64,000 nt of DNA from Metellina segmentata (lineage: Eukaryota; Arthropoda; Arachnida; Araneae; Tetragnathidae): contig OX375877.1 in assembly GCA_947359465.1 (NCBI GenBank), positions 75,528,698 through 75,592,697 of the forward strand. The letters run 5' to 3'. Positions 23,401 to 35,400 of the stretch are shown in pieces. Every line of letters starts with the position of its first letter. Positions within the stretch are counted from its first letter, which is position 1. Under the pieces are notes generated by a model, which did no database searches, was not told where the DNA came from, and worked only from the letters and a program-made list of their open reading frames with translations. A program made the position numbers and the translations under genes.

Positions 23401-26400
23401 CCATGTTGAAAGGCAGTCTTTACATGGAAAGGTAAATCTTGTAACTATACTTTCTTAACAAAAATGACCCATAATATTGAAAAAATTTTAATTCCTGGAA
23501 TTATTTTTTAAAACTTCTATAATTTTACTTGGGATATATTGAACATGTTGATCTCATCTGCAACTTTTGAAGTGTGCATTTTTGTAAATACCATTGGACA
23601 TGACAATTTTTGGGCAGTGAAAAGAACACTGTATTGGCCATACTTATGTAAGACTGTCTCATATTCTCAAACTTTTAAACCTGGTTAGCAATATCTCATC
23701 TGATTAAAAACACAAATTTTTTATCATAAACGGATGTACAGCCTGTCTACCACAAAAACTACCTCATATACAAATTCTCCGTCGAAATGGACCTTATTCT
23801 ATTCTCCATAGGGAAGAAATGTATTCAAGTTTGTCACTCAGGCACACTTGACAAATTGAAAATATTTGTGTAAAGAATTTTACTTGTTGCAGACCTTCCA
23901 CTGCTAACGTTTGTGAAACAAGGTCTAAAATCAAGTCATCTCCAAGAGTCGGTCCTACTCAAAATGACTGACTCATGTTTATATCGCAACCGCCATTACC
24001 AAGTCTTGGTGTGAGGGGTAGTTCTTGTTGTAGACAGATAACACTACTTGCACTTTTTTTTATTTTTAGTAGTGCTAATCTCAACTTGCATGTTTTGGTT
24101 TCAAAGTTCAAGAAAGATTGTTATTCAAAACTTTCTGAAACCTTTATATATAGTTTTGAAATGCAATAATTGTTTCAGCTAAGTATGCTCTGTTAAGTAT
24201 GAAAATTTTTTGTATGTGTTTGTTTAAAATTGGAAGTTGTGGAGGTGTTAAGATTACTAAAAACACCAAACTGGCATTACAGTGAATACATGCATACTTT
24301 CTTAACCCTCAGGAAATTTTCATTTCAAATTTGATTTAAGGATAAACTTTTTTACATAATAACTTTTTTTCATAGATTGTTTGTATTTTAGAAAATTTTA
24401 CATGTATCAATTAATGTACCCTTCTGATTCAATAGTTACTATTCTTATAATTTCATTATTGTCAAACAGTATTATTTAGAAGGTTATCAACATTATAATT
24501 TAGTATAAAACTAAATTTGATGTATCTCTGATGCTCACACAAATTTATCAAAGTGGAGGAAGGTATATTTGCATATTCATATATCTTTATTCTCATTTTA
24601 TTGGGTGTTTTTTTTTACTACTGAATTACTTAAAATATGATTATTAACTTTTGATTTGAAGTTCTAAACATTTGCTCAAGTTACGTTTTTCTTTTTAGCA
24701 TATATTTAATTGATCATGCTTGGACCTATAGCCTTGAAAATGCAAAGAAAGTTCTGGAAGAAAATAGAAGTTTGGTTGAAAGAATGTGTTCAATTATGAA
24801 TGTACCATTTTGTGATAATGCAGTATCTGATGCCATTGATGGGATTCTCAAAGAAATGTGGAAGTAAGATCTATGATAAATTCAGTAATGATTTATTGCT
24901 GGAGCTATTTTTGAAAATTTTCTTTGAATAACTTAATGGCTACAGTTACATCAATTACAACATAAATTTATCCATGCAATTTTATATGCTTTAAAGATTC
25001 ATCAAAAAGATTTTTCTTGGTGAGAAAACTTGCCAAATTCAACAACAAAAATAGTTTATTTTTTAATTTGAATTTTCTAAGACTTATATTTCAAAGCTTA
25101 AAAAGTAATTTTGTCATTGCCATTTGTACTTACTATAATCTTATTTTGCTGATTAAAATATGTTTTTTATTTTTTTAAATGTTGATTAATCCGAATTTAA
25201 TAATTCAATTGTATCCAAATGTTGATTATCTATTTCTATGTGGCTGATTTTATATTAACTAGTCAGCAACAAGTAAAAATCGTAACACAAATAGATTCAA
25301 TTTGTCAAGTGTGCCAAAATGACTGACTAGAATGCATTTCTTTAAGCATGTCCTATGGAGAATAGGATAAGGTTCATTATTACATTCTATATGATATTCT
25401 ATGACTATCAAGCTTTTAAAAAATTCTTTTCGAAAAGGTTTTCAACTTTCGTCAGTATAAACTTGAACAATTGATTCAGACCAAATGTAAGAAGTTGAAT
25501 TTTTGTAGGTACAACAATTCATACATTTTGCAAGATCAAGAACAAGTAAGTCAAACAAATCTTAGTTTCATTTTGTAGTAAAATTTAGTGCTAGTATTAA
25601 TTAAAATAATAGATTTTATTTCTTTGGTGAAAAAACGTTTATTGTTCCTAATTCTTTAAGTTAAATATAGGGGTACCTCAGAATACATTTTTAATCAGTT
25701 CCTGATCCTTGAACTTTACCAAATAGGACGTATACCAAATGAATTTTTCACATTAGAAATGAAGGGAAGGATTAATCCATTCCAATGAATAAGATCATAT
25801 TGTTATTGGATATTATACATTAATGGGGTTGTATAAAATAATTTAAACACTGCCTAATACTAAAATGTATAAGTACAAAAGCAATTAGATTAAATAAATT
25901 AAAACTTTACAACAAAAACACTTCCATTCTCATCGGCTGTAACATCTAGACTGCTCAACAGAGCAGTCGAGTTCTATGTTTTGAGCCATCTCACTTGAGT
26001 TGCTATACTGTTGCATGGCCATTGATGTGCCATTGGAAAGGGATTCCATTCTTTTAACTTGAAGCAGTCCTAGTTATGCTGTGTTCTCCGACACGATGCT
26101 ACAGTCACGTGGAAATAGTCGTTTCAGTCATCACATTGGAATTGCTCCTTTACCCACCCTCTCCATAAACTGAATTCAGTCAATCAAAGATGTAATCACT
26201 CACTATTTGACACATGCAAGTCATATTCCAAACAAAGGTGATATACCAAACAAAATGTTTTGCTTCCATTGCATATATCCATTTGAACTTATTCCAAAGC
26301 AGACATATACTGAGGTACCACTGTATCCTTATATTAATTTATTTTCTCATAAATAATTAATTTAAAAATTATAGATATAACCAAAATCTCGGCATAAGCT

Positions 26401-29400
26401 TAAGTAAAGGGAAAGTTGAAAAGGTTTTTTTGATTAATAAAGATTACGATACAGCTATTTCCCATGACTAAAATTTATGATTGTCCCATACATGACAACG
26501 GAATACCTCCTTCGTGTTCCTAAACTTTAAATCTAGTTACGTTACTCTTTAATTTTTCACATGCTTTTTGTTTCATATGAGTTAACAATATCTGCTCATT
26601 CCATTTCAAATGAATAAATCTGATCCTAATTAGTAATTATTTGGAAAAAAAAGGTATAATTTGTTTTTTAATTGTCATAATTTAAGTCTTGTTCTCTGAG
26701 ACTTGAAAAACTTACTGACTTAAAACACAAATTCCAATTGAAAAAAAAAAAAAAAGAATTTCAATCTTACATACTTTTTTTACAATATTTTGAAACTGTT
26801 TAGTTGCATTTGATAAGTAGAAAAATTGTTTTATTTCTAAATATTTAAAGAAAATTTGGTAAAACTCAGAACTTCAAGTACCTTTCCATTGCCAAATGGT
26901 TATTTGGATAGGCCTATAATGGGTTTAATAGTATTCCAAAGATGCCAACTAGTTCCAAAAGTATTGCCAACTAGCAATTAGAAAAGTATCGTCAATTGAC
27001 AATGGCACCATGTTCTTATGCCTATATGGAAAATGTAATTTTTCAGTGTTAAAATTCATGCAATTTCTTTTAAGGTATCCTCAGCATCTTCTTTCACTCG
27101 CTGTTGGTTTATTATGGATGAGCTTGGGTCACTGATTCAATATTCTGAAGAGCCTACATTTGCTGTGGTGCCATTCTTTTTTGCTGAGGACAGAACTGTC
27201 TATTCCCTTCTTTTCCCCATAACTAGTGTATCTGAATTTGGTGAATATTCCTTTTATAATGAATGAAACTCAATTTAACATTTCTGGGTATTGGGACATT
27301 TTATATGCATTGTTTTAAATGTAAAAACTTGTATCAGTTGTCTTTAGTATTCAACAGTCACCTCTTCAAAAAATTGTCATCATTACAACAATACATAAAA
27401 GTATGTATATCACATTACAGTGCGTTTAACCTACCTCACATGCTCGCTGCTTCTCGCTTTCTCTAACCATCGTTTTCAACATAGTCTGGTGCAGTCTAAA
27501 AATAACCCAATGTTAAAAATGAATAACCAATCAGATTATCTGGACGAACACCACCTGTTCATCTCAAGTCGTAAAGCACATGACGAAAGAACAGCAGCGG
27601 GTGCCAAACAAAAAATAATAATACATTCGGTGTTCTGAAATTCGACATGATTAGTTTTCTTTTTCCGGTTGAAGTATCTCACGATATCACAGCGCCATCT
27701 TGTTTTGGAATAACTTTTAAATAAAGCATTTTCATTTAATTTTTTATATATGGTTTATTCAAATGATGGCATTTATGGAACATAACATCATCTAAATAAC
27801 CACCTCTGCTGCTGCTGCTGCAAATGTGGGATCTTTCTACTACATTTTCCATTACATTGGAGCACCTTGGATTTAGTTATGATAAAAACCTAAATTCTTT
27901 AAAATTTTCAAAACTCCATAGTTGGAGATACGTCTACTTGAGGAGAGTGTTTGACAATGAATGCACCCTTGGATTTTCAACAATACTTTCATTACATGCT
28001 GTATTTGCTTTGCTGAAGCAGGGCTGCTACAGGTAATTAAAAAGAAGACTGCCAACTAAGAGTATCATTTTAATCGAAATGGTCTCAAAAGCTAGTTTTA
28101 AGTTTCTGCGGCTTTTTTTGAAAATTCATTATCTATTGATGAAAATTATGTTCTTCTATTCTGATACATTGAGATACTGGTAAGCTAGAAGACTCTTGAG
28201 GTGATAGCCTTAGGCTATTCTTTGAACTTTTTGATGTTTTTGTAGTTGTTCTTCTTCTGTTCACGGTTTTTTTCTTGTTCATAAACTCCAGCCATTTTAA
28301 ATGATTTTTTTTTTTACTAATAGCATGTATTCTTGTTTAAGTCACAAATTCCTCCTTTTACTTCATCACTGAGGCAAGTGGTTTTATGTGTTTTGGCCTA
28401 ATGCTCTCCAATGGCATCAATAAAGTTGCGTAAATATAAACATTCTGATTGCTGTTATCTGGTCAAGTGCTGTTATCAGGCAATCAGTGTAACAGAGCAT
28501 ATAGCAATTTTAGGTTAATGTTATAAATAGCAAACTAAGTACAAAGCTAGTGCAAACTCTTCCTACTTCTACTCATGTCGTTTTTGAGCTTGCAGGAAGG
28601 ATGTAGCTGTCTAGGTGCAATTAAAACTGCTACTAAAATGAACTCTGAGAAAAGACTAATTTTGCTACTATTTTTATGAATTTATGCTACTAAAGCTACT
28701 ATTTCACAAGTGCTTTGACAGTCCTGCTGAAGGCATGTGAATACTTTTATAATTTTCTTTCAGTCTTTATCATAGATGATCCATTTTGATTAAACATTTT
28801 AATCACGTAAACTTGTCAAAGTGCCGAACTCACCATAAGGAATTGTCCATGTCCAAACTAAACAATCAAATCACATCCGACAGTAAATGCTGGGCTACAA
28901 AACAATATTATGTCCTTACATAAAAACACCCTGTATTTTTAAAATCTGATCTATAAAAAGAAAATGATGTATTATTGTGATATCTGGCCACTGTTGGCGA
29001 TGAATTTAGGAGAGTTCTTGGCGACTACCCTCCCTGCGTAGAAGGGATGCCATAGAGAAAATTAGCAGTCGGATACTTGCCTCGGTTGAGAGAGGTTGTT
29101 TTGTTTTTGAGGTGCGATGTACTGCACCGGATGAAACAATGTTCGTTTTTGTCTGTCTTTTAATCGTTTAAATAAATTATTATTTTTATAATCTCGTGCT
29201 TGATTATTGACAGAGAACATCACAATTACTTTACAAAGTTAGGAAATTTTATGTCTTTAAATTACCACTGTTTAAAGTATAAGTAATGTTCATTGTTTTA
29301 AGGGCTGTTTTGTAAGCTTTTTTATCATATATTTAATATAAATAGCATTATTTTATTACTTGCTCTTAGAAAAAGTGACATGCAGGTATCCTAAACTTCA

Positions 29401-32400
29401 AAACGCACCAGAGGAAATGCAAAAGGCCCTGAAATTTCCATGGAAGCCATGTGATCTAACTAATATTGATTTCAATCCAACTGAACCTGATATGGATTAT
29501 CTTATGGTAAATATTTTTTTGATGCATATTAAATATTTCGATAGATGTCTGATAAAGAACTTCTCACTCTTGTGTTCTAGTTCTTACAACATGTGAGATA
29601 AGTAAGCCGCATAAAAAAAATTGGGGGTTTGTTTTACATAATCATTTTTTTAGAAATCCCTGCATTGATATTTGCTGCATGTAATTGTGTTAAACTTCAC
29701 TCGTATAAAAAACTTTTTTAAATATTTAATAAGAGTATAAATGTAGGGTTTGAGATATGGTAATTAACAAAAGAAGCAGGAAGACTAATGATTGATAGAT
29801 TCCTTTTTCAGCTGTGTTGACAATTTTTACTCTGATGCCTAAAAAAAGCAAAAGATGATTCCAAGCACAATGTTGACTTCCCAACCTTTTAGACTTGCAT
29901 TACTGAGCATTACATCATAGAGGTAGAGATAATATCTTACCTCTTATATTGTGTGCCATGGCTAAAGTGTAATTATCTTGTACTATAATTTATCATGGTT
30001 ATTTCCTCATGTTTACCATGATACCTGAAAACATTTTGTTAAAAGAATTTTACATTTTCAATATTCTATGTCATTTTCTAAACTAACTAATTTTATGAAT
30101 TGTCTTTATTAATAACTTCAGGACATCAACAAAGTACTTGGTTTCTCATTGTTTTTGTTTTCTTTGGTCATTTTAACTATGCTTCTGTATTGCAGCATTT
30201 AACGATGCAGTGCATTTTAAAGCTGAAAATTTGTATACATGATTACTTTTTCAGTCTGGTCGACATATAGAAGTTCTTCCTGATGATGGTCTAGAACTTC
30301 CTTCATTGATTGGAGAGCAAAAGATCAGAGTTTATTCCGATTACCCTGAAGTTTCAGAACATTTGACCATTCCTCGATTTTACTTCACAGATAATAAAAA
30401 TGAGGCACACATTCTTTGGTTGAGTGAAAGGTTTTATGATTACAAGTATGTTTGTTAAACTATTTATAAATTTAACTTATACAACCCTGTATTACATTAT
30501 GGACAATATGTTTGCTGTTCAAGTGTAGTAAATTAGATTGTATTCTTTGTATAGAGCATATCTCCCAAACTTTGGATCAGTGCCCTCTTTTCAATGACAG
30601 TTTTCTTTCTCCATACCTCTGAGAAATGATCTCAACTAATAATAAATTGAAATGTTCCTGTGCCTATAATTTTTAATTCTCACGATTATATTTGTGGAGT
30701 TGTATGTAATTTTAGAATTAAAAAAAAATAGTTTGGAAGTAAAACAACATGGAACTAAAAGTATAAAACTATTTATTGAAAGAAAACAAAAAATAAATTG
30801 CGCCTAAACACACTAGATTACTCACTATTATTAGTCATTAATATCAATGAAATTAGGAAAATAATCATGAGTGAGAAGGAAAGCCCAGTGTTGTGCTACT
30901 AATTTGTATATATTAAGCTGTTTTCATCAGCTGCATTATTCAATTTCCAGTCAACTGTTTGCAGTCAGTTTCTTTTACTTAAAATACTTGTTGCAACACT
31001 AAATCCGTGTTCAATTAAACAAGATGGCAAATGCAAGGAAAGCCGGAAGTGTACGCAAATACATACATGCTGACACTGATTTATTATGACCTGTTGTCAT
31101 GTGACCTTTGATTGCCCATTCTTGGTTCTCAACACACCCTGGGGCATTGCCCGAAGATTCCTTTAGCACCTACTTTGGAAAACAGTAGTCTAGAGTTTTA
31201 ACATTAAGTAATGCATTCTTGAAATTGTGTTTGTTTTATATATATTTATGTAATATTTTATTACAGCTGTTGTAATTAGCATCTAATTAATTACCTTACA
31301 GTTTTAACTTTATAGGAAAATCTCTAGTTTTTATCTATAGAATATCTACATCAGGTTGATTCTTTAATTTGTATAATTTCAGTCCATCAAAAATTATTCT
31401 CATTTTTTATACTATACAGTTAATTATTTCCTACCTTATGTGATAATTATTTTGGTTTCTTGCAAATCACAAATACAATTGGTCCCCACTAATTACTTTC
31501 AGGCAACTTGCAGATTCACGAGGGAATTTGTTTTACATCAGCCAATTTCCATCTGACCATGTTTTGGTAAACAAAGAACTCCTTGCCATTGTTTGTCGTA
31601 GATCTTGTGAGAATTCAACTATTGACAGCAATACTTTAGAATTCGGGCCAAAGTGGTTACCTACCACTTACAGTTTGATGATGGAATTGCCACAATTTAT
31701 TTCTTATTTTCAAAATAGAGAAAAGAGGTATACAGTTTTTTGTTAGAATACTGAAATAATTATGTAAAAATTAATTATCTTTGTTGTAAAGTGTAAATAG
31801 TTTTGCTTATTGTATTATTGAATTCAATAGATAAAAATGTATCAAATTACATATAAAAAAGTTGCATTTTTATAGTTTATTCTTTATTGATAAGATTATA
31901 AACTTTTTTATTGAAGTGTGTACAACTTTAAATGCATTCAGTAGTGCAAGAATAAACTTGAAATAGTTTTATATCAATGAACTATCTGAGTTCTTTTTGT
32001 TATTCTAAATTAAGCTTTACATTTTTTGGTAATCACAAAAATAGACATGACAGTGAAAAAGTTAGTTTCTTAATTTTGATATTGGAATCAGATACCCTAA
32101 GCTTGTGCCTTAACATTACTGGAAAACATAATGACTGCTACACAGTATATTATACATTTAATGTGGATAAAATTACTTCCCCTGTGCAATATTCAGTATT
32201 AAAGTCCATGTAACTATTTTATTGATTAGAAGAATTTTGTTTAGTTTCTCTTTGAATGTCATGCATTTAACTCGTGAAGTTTCCATTATTTTTGTTTAAA
32301 AAACTAATGTGTTTTATTTCAGGCATCTAGATAACACTTGGATTTGTAAACCATTTAATTTAGCGAGAGGCATAGATATTTATGTCACTGATAATTTAAC

Positions 32401-35400
32401 TCAAATTATTAGACTTAATGAAATTCGACCAATGGTGAGTAGTATACTTCTGCACTTTCAGTTTTACAATTTGGAAATTTTATTCAGTGGATTTTTGTGT
32501 GCATTTATTTGTTTGGTAATTCAATTCCTTTAAAGGTCTGTTTTTCTCAGGTTGTTTGCAAATACATATCAGATCCAGTGCTATTCCCTAAAGAAAATGT
32601 TGGTCTGGTGAAAATCGACCTACGTTTTATTGTTTTGCTGAAAAACGTCCAAGAACTTGAACTCTTTGTTTATGAGAGGTTTTGGATTCGCTTTGCTAAT
32701 AAGTATGCATTATTATTTCTTGTAGGTAATATTGTTTTTGTGAAAAAAAAAAAAAAAAAAGAATTGAAAACTGCTTTAAATTTTTATTTTAAGAATAATT
32801 ATATTCTAGCAAATGCTTTGTATAATTGTTTATTTTATCCTTCTTTTTGATTCTCATCAGCATACTGCAGAACAACGTAATAGATCCTTTTTACAGTCAA
32901 TAAGGAGGAATTGGACCATTATCCAATTCACAAAACTATTTGTTTGCACACATTTTAAGGAATGAATCAAATAAAAAATATTTTAATAAACTTAATTCTG
33001 CATTACCCAGATTAGGATTGAACTGAAAAATGTAGTGTCATTGCATTATCTTTCCCACAGCAAAATAATCTTTACAGAGCATTTTATAATTAATGGTGAA
33101 TAATAAATCTAGCAGCTTATTTTTATGGTATAAATGTTTTTTTTTCTCCTTTAGACCTTTCTCTATGGATGATTTTGAAGATTACCAAAAGCATTTTACT
33201 GTGATGAACTACAATGACTTTCCACTTCAGCAAGTAATTTATTTTTAGATCTATAATCACTAAGATAGTCTAATTTTCATTTTAAATCAATTGTAATTTC
33301 TATTCAAAGTGACTCTTCCAATTTTCTTTCAGATGTTTTGCCATGATTTCATTAATGAATTTGAAGATTTCTACTCTTATAAATGGAGTGATGTTCAAGT
33401 AAGTATAGTATTTACAGTTACATGGTTTGAGGTCGAATGGAAATTCCTTGTTTGAATGCCTTCAATCTAAATTGCTGCTTTATGATCTCTAGCTCTTGGA
33501 CTGTGTTACTAAAAGGTATCCATATATTACTACTAAATATATTTCAGTTGAAAACAATTCAAGGATGAATACTGAAAAGCTAGAATTCTAGATTCTTTTA
33601 TAAAAAAAAAACTAGTTACAAAATGTAAATTCAGTAACTGTTTGACCTAACCCATTTTTTTAGGTAATTTATTTCACCTTTAAATACCATCAAAAAAAAT
33701 TTTTTTTTTCATTTCTCCAATATTTAAGGAAGAAATTTTATTTTACACTAAAATGTAGAGGGGAGTATTGTTTCTACAGCTTATTTTCGTGATGCATAAT
33801 AAAAAAAATTAATTTTAGTTTTCAAAAATATGTGCATTTATACTATAGAACAAGAGCAGGCAATGATACCTCAAATTGGCTCTCCATTTTTTGTGTTATT
33901 AGCCTCTATAGATTTATAACTATTTTTTAATTTATCCCTTATTCAAGCTACATATCACAAGAGTATGTCTTGTTGTCAGGTCTGATGGATCTGTCCCTTT
34001 TTTGGCCAGTTGGTCAGCCCTCTCATTAGTATAAATACCACAGGGCAGAAGTTCTGAACATTGGAAGAGTGAATGATTAGCAACCGGAGGGTTACCAGTT
34101 CAAAACTCGATCAAGCGAAATATTTGTGTATGTGGGAGCTGGTGCACATTAAATCTGCCATGGCCTCAAATGTCCTCATATTGTCATGGTGAGAAGTTTG
34201 GAGAGGGGTGTGCCAGCTCAAGTGTTGACCTCGTCATCTGACCGTGGTTCAAAATTACTAAGTGTTGTCCTTGGACTTTTCCCTTCGGGATTGATACAGG
34301 ACTATCTCCAATTGCCTGTTGTGTTATGCGGTGCAAGACAACTTGACTTTTCCTACCTATAAAAATACCACAGTGGTATAAGATCTATTGCAGGAACAAC
34401 TTCAATTCCTTGAGATACCAGGGTCTATAGACAATTTCTAAACTTTCCAACAGTAGTAGTCCCAAATGTGGAAGTCTGAATTGTGGTTGTATCGGACAGA
34501 ATTGCCACTTAACTTGCTCACATCTATTAAATATTCAGTCAACGTTTGCCTTAAACTATGACAAGCAGGTTTTCCAACAAATGTAATGTCTTGTGTCTGT
34601 ATAAAATCATGTAATTATTTTATTTGTGTGTGATTTTTTTTTGTTGGTTAATTATTGAATTTCATTTATGTTATGTTTTAGTTCCCATTTTTTAAACATA
34701 CCTCTGCATCGTTTGCAGGACAGCATATACAAAATGATAAAAGAAGTTTTCCAAGCATCAACCATGAAACAGCCTCCTGCAGGTGTTGGTCACTATCCAG
34801 GATCTCGGGCTATGTATGGCTTGGACATTATGTTAGAGTGGGATAGACACCATGAAGGTATCAATGAAGATTATTTGTTAAGTTTTTCATGTGCAGAGGA
34901 CTATTTTAATGCATTTGCTATATTTTAATATCATTCATGTGTCTCAATTTAAACATATTCATCTTTGGACTTCACTCTTACAACTTTTAACACTTACGAG
35001 CAAATTGATTTGATGCCTTAAATTTGTACCATTAGACCATAGTTTCCCAAACATTTTTGACTCAACGTCGCTTTATTAAAGACATTTTCGTATGCCCCTG
35101 GAAAACTATTCTAACTAATAATAAATTGCGAGTGAAGCTGTACCTTAACTTTTGAATTTCACCAATATATCGAAAAACTAGTTTGGACATCAAAAACAAC
35201 TTGAAATTGAAGAATTATGAGGACATTTATTGAATTTTATTTTTACTAGTAACTAGATATTTACTTTTGCTAGTAATAAATGCCAATCAAATCAGTGTAA
35301 TTTAAAATAATCTAATAAGAAGGATGAGTAGTGTTGTGATACTAATTTTTCTATTATTAGGCTCTATTTTCGTTATTAGCATCCAAAATTCTCCAGTCAA

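Noticed and set aside
27824..28036. Possible extra TTLL12 exon (70 codons)
   Set aside because: Exons 6 and 7 join in phase without it, vertebrate TTLL12 has no matching segment, and acceptor and donor are poor.
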